Assembly: GCA_016199905.1 (NCBI GenBank)
Contig: JACQFU010000592.1
Location: 1-5,538 of the forward strand
Reading direction: 5' to 3'
Length of the DNA: 5,538 nt
Source of the DNA: Candidatus Wallbacteria bacterium
GTDB taxonomy: Bacteria; Muiribacteriota; UBA6191; JACPRK01
Position numbers and translations under genes: made by a program. The notes beneath the pieces were generated by a model that saw only the letters and a list, made by a program, of their open reading frames with translations, searched no databases and had not been told where the DNA came from. Below, piece after piece: positions 1-5,538 of this stretch; within the stretch, counting starts at the first letter, position 1; each line of letters begins with the position of its first letter.

Positions 1-2036
1 CTCACCTTGCCGCCTTCGAGCACCTCGAACTTGGCACGGTGCAGGGCCTGCTTGAGGACTCCATTGAGGGCGTCCTTCTCGGCGCCCTTGGCGGAAGCGA
101 TGCGCTCGGCCGCCACATGGCCGGCATCGGCATCGGCGGCGAGCTTGGCGGCCAGAGCCGCGACGTTTTCATCGCGGGCCTTGAGCAGGTCGCCGTAGAA
201 CGCCTTGGCTGCGGCGTCGCGGTTGACGTCGCCGGCCGCCTGGGCATCGATCTGGGCCAGCCGGCTCCCGGTGGCGAGGATGTTGTCGATCTCGGTGACC
301 TGCGAAGGCACGAGCTGGTAGCTGAACTTGACGCCCTTCTTGTCGCCACTGGCCGCGAAGATCATGAAGGTGACGCTGCCCTGGTCGAGCTGGCAGCCGA
401 TGGTGCCGCTATTGCTGCCCGTGAGGGCCACCTCGCTGACGCCCGCCGTACCGTCCGAGTGGAACTGGGCGGCCTTGATGACGAACTTGCCCTTCTTGTC
501 GCCATCGAACAAGAGCTTGAAGGACTTCGGAGTCGCCTTGACCGAAGAGACCGAGACAAGCGAGAAGATCGGCACCTCGAGCGGCTCGGAGAGCATCCCC
601 TTGGCGTCGGGGATGCGGTAGTTGATGCTCTTGATCACCTTGCCGAGACGGGCGAAGTGGCCGAGGGTGACGGAGTAGCAGCAGCCGTCCTTGACGAGCG
701 GCGTGGAGACGGCGTTCTCGGCGGTGGTCGTGGAACCTGCCGGGATGAGGCGGGCCGGCGGCATCTCGGAGCCGTTGACGGTCCAGACGATGTTGCCTGG
801 CGCGTCGGAGCAGATCTTGACCTTGTCGACCATCGTCGGGTGGTCGGGCGTGTAGCGGACCTTGGACGAGACGGTCACGTACTTGGCCGCGTCCGGGCTG
901 ACCTGATCCTTGACCTCGCCCTCGGGGAGGCTCTTCACGTCGTAGAGCTTGGCGCTCTGGACGTCGAAGCGGAGGCTGTCGTCGTACCCCATGGTTGGGT
1001 CAGAGGGGTTCGACGTATTGAGGATGTTCGCGAGGTACCACTCGGCCTTGATCTGCTCGAAGGACTTCTGAACACCGTGCTTCTTCAGGACGTCCGCGAT
1101 GCTGGCGGAACCCAGGAGCGGACTGGCCACCAAGTCGCGCGTGAAGGACTGGCGCTCGGTGTCGTTGGAGCCGGCGTACTTGGAGTACAGGTAATAGATG
1201 AACAGGTAACCGCGACCGTAGTCCTCCAGAGTGTTGCCCCACTGCTCGAAGGTCGAGTCGGTGTTCTTGATGTAGCTGAAGATCTGCGGGGCGTGGCCGT
1301 AGCCATTGACGAAGAAGGCGAGCTGAGCCAGCGACTCGTTGAGCCATTTCGGCTCCTTCTTGTCGTAGTTGAAGTGGATCATGTGCTGGAATTCGTGGGC
1401 CAGCACGCCGAGGTAGTCGTCCCGCTTGGGATCTCCCGGGTTGATGTCGAGGTAGAACATTTCTCGCTCATTGGAGGCGGGGAACAGGCTTGTGCTCACC
1501 GTGTCGAGCGGGAAGAAGTAGCCGGCGACATAGCCCTTGCCGGGCGTCCAGCCATCCACGATATCCATGAAGAGGAGGGTGATGCGGGCATCGCCGTCGA
1601 TGCCGGGATTGGCCTCGCTGCCGAAGTAGGCGTGGTTGGTCGGCCAGATCACGGTGTCGAATTGATGCCCGATCTTCTCGAGCGTGGCGTCGTCGACGTC
1701 ATAGCCTTCCTGCACGTACAGGTAGGAATGCTGCGTGACCTTTCGAAGGACGGCCTGAAGCTGGAAGGGCTGGCTGGCGACCATGTTCATCGACCAGAAG
1801 GTCTCCTTCTCGCCGATGTGAATCGTCTTGAGCGCCTTGACCTTCAGCGACTTGAAAGAGTCGGGCGTGGCCTTGGCCAGGTACGGAGCGCAGAAATCGG
1901 CCAGCATTGTCGTCCCGTCCACCCACTGCGGCCCCTTGGGTGGTTGAAGCGCGGGCGCTGCCGACGCCAACGGTGCAAGAACGGCCAGCGCGGCGGCCAG
2001 CGTAAGGACGCGAGCCAGAATAGATCCACGGAACAT
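1..2036 (-). CDS. Secreted zinc metallopeptidase, M30/hyicolysin-like (C-terminus cut off by window edge)
   Basis: Translated by hand: 678 codons without a stop, running off the left edge. Residues 1-26 form a Sec signal peptide: basic start, Leu/Ala core and an ASA cleavage site before Ala27. An N-terminal domain leads into an Asp-rich stretch (GIDGDARITLLFMDI, about 145-159) and an SNEREMFYLDINPGD segment just before the catalytic motif. HEFQH at 214-218 gives two zinc-binding histidines and the catalytic Glu215. WLNES at 231-235 gives Glu234, the likely third zinc ligand (gluzincin pattern, 15 residues between His218 and Glu234). From about 400 to 580 the sequence looks beta-rich, with a Cys-Cys pair at 452-453. 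Residues 580-678 are Ala/Lys-rich and probably helical. The start is fixed by a perfect Shine-Dalgarno and the signal peptide. Known of such families: extracellular or periplasmic protein degradation. The substrate is unknown. The peptidase call is firm; the exact family is inferred from motifs, and another gluzincin family is possible. Confidence 0.85.
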   Translation of the reverse strand, partial: MFRGSILARVLTLAAALAVLAPLASAAPALQPPKGPQWVDGTTMLADFCAPYLAKATPDSFKSLKVKALKTIHIGEKETFWSMNMVASQPFQLQAVLRKVTQHSYLYVQEGYDVDDATLEKIGHQFDTVIWPTNHAYFGSEANPGIDGDARITLLFMDIVDGWTPGKGYVAGYFFPLDTVSTSLFPASNEREMFYLDINPGDPKRDDYLGVLAHEFQHMIHFNYDKKEPKWLNESLAQLAFFVNGYGHAPQIFSYIKNTDSTFEQWGNTLEDYGRGYLFIYYLYSKYAGSNDTERQSFTRDLVASPLLGSASIADVLKKHGVQKSFEQIKAEWYLANILNTSNPSDPTMGYDDSLRFDVQSAKLYDVKSLPEGEVKDQVSPDAAKYVTVSSKVRYTPDHPTMVDKVKICSDAPGNIVWTVNGSEMPPARLIPAGSTTTAENAVSTPLVKDGCCYSVTLGHFARLGKVIKSINYRIPDAKGMLSEPLEVPIFSLVSVSSVKATPKSFKLLFDGDKKGKFVIKAAQFHSDGTAGVSEVALTGSNSGTIGCQLDQGSVTFMIFAASGDKKGVKFSYQLVPSQVTEIDNILATGSRLAQIDAQAAGDVNRDAAAKAFYGDLLKARDENVAALAAKLAADADAGHVAAERIASAKGAEKDALNGVLKQALHRAKFEVLEGGKV

Positions 2037-2040
2037 GCCT

Positions 2041-2047
2041 ACCTCCT
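2041..2047 (-). promoter_or_regulatory. Ribosome binding site of the metallopeptidase gene
   Basis: On the minus strand this reads AGGAGGT, a full match to the anti-Shine-Dalgarno sequence, four bases before the ATG at 2036. It selects that ATG over internal ATGs and agrees with the signal peptide that follows. Confidence 0.85.
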
Positions 2048-2075
2048 ACGAACGTACTCTTCCGGGTTTCGTAAA
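2045..2075 (-). promoter_or_regulatory. Possible 5' UTR hairpin overlapping the peptidase ribosome binding site
   Basis: In the minus-strand transcript, UUUACGAA (2075 to 2068) can pair with UUCGUAGG (2052 to 2045). This gives six Watson-Crick pairs plus two G-U pairs around a 15-base loop. The 3' arm covers the first three bases of the AGGAGGT ribosome binding site, so folding could lower translation. The stem is A/U-rich and the loop is large, so the structure is weak. A regulatory role is inference only. Confidence 0.3.
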
Positions 2076-2112
2076 CTCGTGCGAAAAACGCGATGCCTTC
2101 GAGAAGCGGGGC

Positions 2113-2141
2113 AGAATAACAGAGGAATCATGGATCGTCAA
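2113..2141 (-). promoter_or_regulatory. Sigma70-type promoter for the metallopeptidase gene
   Basis: On the minus strand, TTGACG (2141-2136; five of six matches to TTGACA) is followed by exactly 17 bases and then TATTCT (2118-2113; four of six matches to TATAAT). Transcription would start near 2105, leaving a leader of about 70 bases before the ATG at 2036. The site lies entirely in the spacer after the phosphate transporter stop. The peptidase is therefore probably transcribed on its own even though it follows the transporter on the same strand. No clear transporter terminator is seen in between, so read-through is possible. Confidence 0.65.
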
Positions 2142-2211
2142 GTCCCAATCGGGCCACACGCCAAAGGCTGGAAGCAACGGTCGGGACATGGCGCAAGGTC
2201 GCTGAGATGCC

Positions 2212-3315
2212 TCAACCGCCAAACAGCCACGAGAGGAAACGGACAGTCTCAAAGGTCGCCGCTCCGACAACGCAGCTGACAGGAATGGTCAAAATCCAGG
2301 CCCAGACTATATTTCTGGCGACGCCCCAACGGACGGCAGACAGGCGACGAGTGGCCCCGACGCCGATGATGGAGCCGGTGATCGTGTGGGTCGTGCTCAC
2401 CGGAATGCCCGCCGCGGCAGTTGCAAAAAGCGTCAGCGCCGCGCCGGACTCGGCAGCAAATCCGCCAAACGGATTCAGCTTGGTGATCTTGCTGCCCATC
2501 GTCTTGACGATGCGCCAGCCTCCCATGAGCGTGCCCAGAGCCATGGCGATGAAGCAGATCTCGACGATCCAGAAAGGGATGTCGTCGAAGCGTTGCCCCT
2601 TCCAGATGGTGCTGTAGAGCAGCAAGGCGATGATTCCCATCGTCTTCTGCGCGTCGTTGGCGCCGTGTCCGACGCTGTAGAGGGCCGCGCTGACAAGCTG
2701 ACCTTTGCGGAAGAGCGCATCGACCTGGCTGGGGCTGTTGTCCTTGAAGACCCACGTCATGAAGATGCTAATCGCCAGGCCAAGCACGAGTCCGAGAATT
2801 GGGGAGATGACGATGAAAGAGGAGATCTTCAGGATGCCGGTCCAGACGACTGCGGTCGTGCCTGCCTTGGCTATCCCGGCCCCCATGAGACCTCCAATCA
2901 GGGCGTGGGAGCTGCTTGTGGGGAGGCCGAGATACCAGGTGAACAGGTTCCACAAAACGGCGCCGAGAAGGCCCGCGAGGATGACCTTGTTGTCGACGAA
3001 CTCCGGGTGCAGAACGCCCTTTCCGACCGTCAGAGCGACGTGGATGCCGAACAGGTAGGCCGCGACGAAGTTGAAACAGGCCGCCCAGACGACGGCTTGC
3101 AAGGGCGTCAGCACTCGTGTCGACACCACCGTGGCGATCGCATTGGCGGCATCATGCACGCCATTGGAGAAGTCGAAGGCCAGGGCAAGAAGCACCGTCA
3201 AGAACACGGCGAGCGGACACAGCGTCGCTAGCAGCACGAGATGGTAGAGCGTGAACGCTCCACCCCATATGACCAGGAGACTTGCGACGAAGCGCCAGGT
3301 GAGATCGCGGTTCAT
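2212..3315 (-). CDS. pit: Inorganic phosphate transporter, PiT family
   Basis: A 367-residue inner-membrane protein expected to import phosphate (as a metal-phosphate complex or with cations) using the ion gradient. The two related halves typical of PiT/PHO4 proteins are visible. The first half has NGVHDAANAIAT at 51-62 and PTSSSHALIGG at 132-142. The second has GHGANDAQKTMGI at 216-228 and GIPVSTTHTITGSIIG at 303-318. About ten hydrophobic segments span the chain, with a short polar stretch around 190-206 between the halves. The length fits the shorter bacterial class. The ATG is preceded by a modest AAGGG (3321-3325) five bases away, and the N-terminus begins with a hydrophobic segment as expected. 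Many bacterial pit genes sit next to a PhoU-like DUF47 gene; none is present here. The gene is divergent from the UbiD gene. I found no convincing promoter or Pho box in front of it. The family call is secure, but the transported ion pair cannot be read from sequence. Confidence 0.95.
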   Translation of the reverse strand: MNRDLTWRFVASLLVIWGGAFTLYHLVLLATLCPLAVFLTVLLALAFDFSNGVHDAANAIATVVSTRVLTPLQAVVWAACFNFVAAYLFGIHVALTVGKGVLHPEFVDNKVILAGLLGAVLWNLFTWYLGLPTSSSHALIGGLMGAGIAKAGTTAVVWTGILKISSFIVISPILGLVLGLAISIFMTWVFKDNSPSQVDALFRKGQLVSAALYSVGHGANDAQKTMGIIALLLYSTIWKGQRFDDIPFWIVEICFIAMALGTLMGGWRIVKTMGSKITKLNPFGGFAAESGAALTLFATAAAGIPVSTTHTITGSIIGVGATRRLSAVRWGVARNIVWAWILTIPVSCVVGAATFETVRFLSWLFGG

Positions 3316-3430
3316 TGCTGCCCTTGCGGATCGAGTGTCGAAGCGACTGCGAAGGCCACTGTACCAGGCGAGGGCAGGTCGCGTACAGTGCGAGGGCGTG
3401 GAAAGGTGCGTTCGCGGTTCGTGGGTTTCA

Positions 3431-3455
3431 GAGCGGGGCGACCGTCGCTTCGCTC
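3431..3455 (+). repeat. 11-bp inverted repeat in the pit/UbiD divergent spacer
   Basis: GAGCGGGGCGA, then a CCG loop, then TCGCTTCGCTC. In plus-strand RNA all 11 positions pair (nine Watson-Crick, two G-U). In minus-strand RNA the two G-U positions become A-C mismatches, so the stem favours the plus strand. No T-run follows, so it is not a standard intrinsic terminator. It lies 133 bases before the UbiD start and could be part of its leader, an operator, or chance in G+C-rich DNA. The rest of the spacer (3316-3588) holds no gene I can support. Confidence 0.4.
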
Positions 3456-3464
3456 CCGGTCCCT

Positions 3465-3498
3465 GCCCGCCCGGGAAGCCGCCTCAACACTGGCGGGC
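3465..3498. repeat. Second inverted repeat in the divergent spacer (GCCCGCC/GGCGGGC)
   Basis: GCCCGCC at 3465-3471 is an exact reverse complement of GGCGGGC at 3492-3498, with 20 bases between. It sits just downstream of the 11-bp inverted repeat, so a plus-strand leader RNA could form two hairpins in a row. Seven G/C pairs can arise by chance in such G+C-rich DNA, and no function is shown. Confidence 0.25.
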
Positions 3499-3588
3499 GC
3501 GGAGGCTTGCGCTACCTTTGTGCTTTCGTACGGATGAACCGCCCACCCTGGCACTGGAACGCTGCACCCTGACAAATTTGCTCTTCCA

Positions 3589-5400
3589 ATGACCTGGTGC
3601 AACCTGCGCGAGTACCTGGACGCCCTGAAGCGCAACGGGGATCTGGTGGAGATCGAGGTCCCCGTCGATGCGCGGCTGGAGATTCCGGAGATCCACAGGC
3701 GGACCATCGCAGCGGGCGGGCCTGCCCTGTTGTTCCGAAATGTCCGGGGAAGCCCCTTCGGGTGCGTCACGAACCTCTTTGGCTCGGCGAGGCGGATTGA
3801 GCTGGCCTTTGGGCCCCGGCCGAAGAAATTCCTGCGGAGTCTTGCGAAGCTCGCGGAGACGATACTCCCGCCGACGCCGGGCAAGCTCTGGGACGCGCGC
3901 CAGTTGCTGCTGGATGGGCTTCGGGTCGGGCTGTCGCAGAGAGGCACCGGGCCGGTCTTGGAGCGAGCGGTCTCGCCGCCGGACTTACGGAAACTGCCGG
4001 CCACCACGTCTTGGGTTCGAGACGGAGGCCCTTTCCTCACGCTGGGCCTTGTCTACACCGAGCTGCCGGGCGGCGGAAAACCGAACCTGGGTCTCTATCG
4101 GATGCAGGTCTTCGACGCAGCCACCACCGGCATCCACTGGCAAATCGGCAAGGGTGGAGGCTTCCACTACGCCGCCGCCGAGAAACTTGGAGAGGCGCTG
4201 CCGCTCACCGTGCACCTGGGAGGCCCTCCGGGCCTGATCCTGGCGGCCGCGGCGCCGTTGCCGGAGGGAGTTCCCGAAACCCTGCTGGCGTCCCTGATTC
4301 TGGGACACCGGTTGCCCGTGACGCGCGTGGCGGCTCATCCGCACCCGCTGGTCGCGGAGGCGGAGTTCGCTTTGGCAGGTGAAGTGCCGCCTGTGGTGCG
4401 GCAGCCCGAGGGTCCGTTCGGAGATCACTACGGCTACTACTCCCTCAAGCACGACTACCCGGTCTTCCAGTGCAAGACGCTCTATCACCGGCGAGACGCC
4501 ATCCTTCCAGCCACCGTCGTCGGCAAGCCGCACCAGGAGGACTTCTACCTGGGCGACTACCTGCAGGAGCTGTTGTCGCCGCTGTTCCCGCTGGTGATGC
4601 CGACCGTGCGAGATCTCTGGGCATACGGCGAAACCGGGTACCACCCGCTGGCCGCGGCGGTCATCCAGGAGCGGTACGGGCGCGAGGCGATGGTGAGCGC
4701 GTTTCGCATCCTGGGAGAAGGGCAGCTGTCTCTGACGAAGTTCCTGGTCTGCATCGACACCCCGCTGGACCTCAAGGACTTCCGAAAGCTGCTGGTCCAC
4801 GTTCTGGAGCGTGTCCACTGGGAGACCGATCTCTACGTGTTCTCCGAGCTGTCGATGGACACGCTCGATTACGCCGGGCCTGAGGTCAACAAGGGGAGCA
4901 AGGGCGTGTTGCTGGGACTGGGGCAGGCGTGGCAAAGGCTTCCGGAGGTATTCGAGGGGCCGCCTCCAGCCGGCGCCGAGGAGGCGATCCCGTACTGTCC
5001 CGGCTGTCTGATCGTTCAGGGACCGGGTTTCGAGGCCGATCGCGACTACCCGGCGAGGCTTGCCGCCGACCTGGCCGTTGCGGCTTGGCCGCTGGTGGTC
5101 CTCTCGGACCGTGCCCGGCACGCAGCGGCGAGCACGATGAACTTCCTCTGGACGACGTTTACGCGGTTCGAGCCCGCGGCAGACCTACATTCTGCGGCGA
5201 CACGCGTCGTACGTCACCACCTCTCCTACTCGGGGCCCATCGTGATCGATGCGCGGATGAAGCCCTGGTATCCCGAGGAGCTGTTCTGCGATCCCGAAAC
5301 GCGGGCTGTGGTGGACCGGCGCTGGAACGAGTACTTCCCGGACAGGAAGGTGGAGATGGGGGGTTCGGATCGCGCGAGTTTGACTGGAGAACGAGCATGA
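3589..5400 (+). CDS. UbiD-family prenylated-FMN-dependent decarboxylase, long (menaquinone-type) form
   Basis: A 603-residue cytoplasmic enzyme expected to remove CO2 from an aromatic or unsaturated acid using prenylated FMN, a cofactor made by a UbiX partner that is not in this window. The N-terminus matches the family from the first residues: NLREYLDALKRNGDLVEIEVPVD, then GGPALLFRNVRGS and NLFGSARRIELAFG. The cofactor/metal segment NLGLYRMQ is at 166-173 (Asn166, Arg171) and a metal-ligand Glu candidate is Glu259. The catalytic segment PEGPFGDHYGYY is at 273-284 with Glu274 and Asp279, so the Arg-Glu-Asp set is complete. The C-terminal part carries CPGC (470-473), MNFLWTTFTRF (517-527) and GPIVIDARMKPWYPEEL (549-565). 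It is longer than the roughly 490-residue ubiquinone enzyme and resembles the 600-residue forms I associate with futalosine-route menaquinone synthesis; that pathway role is inference. An odd point is Gly187 where a metal-binding His is expected. The ATG fits the family N-terminus, yet no Shine-Dalgarno precedes it and no other ATG, GTG or TTG lies between it and the upstream in-frame stop at 3535-3537. Confidence 0.93.
   Translation: MTWCNLREYLDALKRNGDLVEIEVPVDARLEIPEIHRRTIAAGGPALLFRNVRGSPFGCVTNLFGSARRIELAFGPRPKKFLRSLAKLAETILPPTPGKLWDARQLLLDGLRVGLSQRGTGPVLERAVSPPDLRKLPATTSWVRDGGPFLTLGLVYTELPGGGKPNLGLYRMQVFDAATTGIHWQIGKGGGFHYAAAEKLGEALPLTVHLGGPPGLILAAAAPLPEGVPETLLASLILGHRLPVTRVAAHPHPLVAEAEFALAGEVPPVVRQPEGPFGDHYGYYSLKHDYPVFQCKTLYHRRDAILPATVVGKPHQEDFYLGDYLQELLSPLFPLVMPTVRDLWAYGETGYHPLAAAVIQERYGREAMVSAFRILGEGQLSLTKFLVCIDTPLDLKDFRKLLVHVLERVHWETDLYVFSELSMDTLDYAGPEVNKGSKGVLLGLGQAWQRLPEVFEGPPPAGAEEAIPYCPGCLIVQGPGFEADRDYPARLAADLAVAAWPLVVLSDRARHAAASTMNFLWTTFTRFEPAADLHSAATRVVRHHLSYSGPIVIDARMKPWYPEELFCDPETRAVVDRRWNEYFPDRKVEMGGSDRASLTGERA
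5386..5389 (+). promoter_or_regulatory. Ribosome binding site of the exported-protein gene, inside the UbiD gene end
   Basis: GGAG seven bases before the ATG at 5397, lying within the last codons of the UbiD gene. Together with the ATGA stop/start overlap it supports the start choice and translational coupling. Confidence 0.55.
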
Positions 5401-5538
5401 AGGGAAGGGAGACTCGACAGGGCTTCGTCTGGCCGATCGCGCTGCTTTGGCTCCACATCTGTGTCGCCGGAGGGTTTGCCTTCGAGCCTGCGGTGGTCGC
5501 CTGCGGGGCGCACGGAGCCGTGGCTGCCGATCATCCGC
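5397..5538 (+). CDS. N-terminus of an exported protein, truncated by the window edge
   Basis: Only 47 codons are visible, open to the right edge. The ATG overlaps the UbiD stop as ATGA, and GGAG lies seven bases upstream, so the gene is probably in the same transcript and coupled to UbiD. The N-terminus has a basic start (Lys2, Arg4, Arg7), a hydrophobic core from about Phe10 to Phe29, and a possible signal peptidase I site around AVAA at 41-44. VVAC at 33-36 would fit a lipobox, but Glu30-Pro31 just before it makes a lipoprotein less likely. A membrane anchor is the third option. No domain is visible and I cannot assign a function. Confidence 0.7.
   Translation, partial: MKGRETRQGFVWPIALLWLHICVAGGFAFEPAVVACGAHGAVAADHP

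Noticed and set aside
2142..2211. Possible intrinsic terminator after the phosphate transporter
   Set aside because: No stable stem followed by a T-run is present on the minus strand; only three-base stems such as GCC-TTT-GGC could be found.
39..2279. A 746-codon open frame on the plus strand, opposite the metallopeptidase
   Set aside because: It is exactly codon-aligned with the peptidase on the other strand, so its stops can only come from sense codons TTA, CTA or TCA. Codon bias in this G+C-rich gene avoids them. The minus-strand reading has a signal peptide, zinc motif, promoter and ribosome binding site; the plus-strand product looks like nothing known.
2386..3231. A 281-codon open frame opposite the phosphate transporter
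   Set aside because: Same cause: it is codon-aligned with pit, whose PiT motifs are unmistakable. Its product is charged and has no family features.
3507..3534. TTGCGC and TACGGA as a possible promoter for the UbiD gene
   Set aside because: The spacing is acceptable at 16 bases but the TACGGA box matches TATAAT poorly. It is not better than chance in this sequence.
3241..3592. Three overlapping small plus-strand open frames (85-113 codons) in the spacer between pit and UbiD
   Set aside because: They run in different frames, begin inside or at the edge of pit, have no ribosome binding sites and give Arg-rich products without recognisable features.
3312..4040. A 242-codon minus-strand open frame covering the divergent spacer and the UbiD start, ending at the pit start codon
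   Set aside because: Most of it is antisense to the conserved UbiD N-terminus; the product is Arg/Ser/Pro-rich as expected of out-of-frame G+C-rich DNA, with no good start signal.
3985..5121. A 378-codon open frame opposite the UbiD gene
   Set aside because: Codon-aligned antisense shadow of a clear UbiD gene that lacks TTA, CTA and TCA codons over this stretch.

Overview
The window looks like a piece of a G+C-rich bacterial chromosome (roughly three-fifths G+C by eye). It has tight coding, bacterial Shine-Dalgarno sites and one good sigma70-type promoter. The long UbiD type (about 600 residues) is, as I recall, found in bacteria that make menaquinone by the futalosine route. That does not fix a phylum, and I cannot name the organism. 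I see no rRNA, tRNA, insertion sequence, CRISPR array, integrase or phage gene.

Layout: (1) Positions 1-2036, minus strand: the first 678 codons of a secreted zinc metallopeptidase (HEFQH plus a downstream WLNES glutamate, M30/hyicolysin-like). Its C-terminus lies beyond the left edge. (2) Positions 2037-2211: a short spacer holding the peptidase promoter (TTGACG, 17 nt, TATTCT on the minus strand), a possible hairpin touching the ribosome binding site, and a perfect AGGAGGT. (3) Positions 2212-3315, minus: a complete PiT-family inorganic phosphate transporter. (4) Positions 3316-3588: a divergent spacer of 273 bases with no supported gene, containing a perfect 11-bp inverted repeat when G-U pairs are allowed. 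(5) Positions 3589-5400, plus: a complete 603-residue UbiD-family prenylated-FMN decarboxylase. (6) From 5397 to the right edge, plus: the start of an exported protein that overlaps the UbiD stop in an ATGA junction and is probably translationally coupled to it.

The genes do not form one obvious pathway. The phosphate transporter and the peptidase lie on the same strand, but the peptidase has its own promoter. The UbiD gene and the exported protein after it form a second unit running the other way. The window mostly holds ordinary housekeeping and export functions, and I found no convincing new multi-gene system. The most useful lead is in the UbiD protein: the catalytic Arg-Glu-Asp set is intact, but a residue expected to be a metal-binding histidine appears to be glycine.
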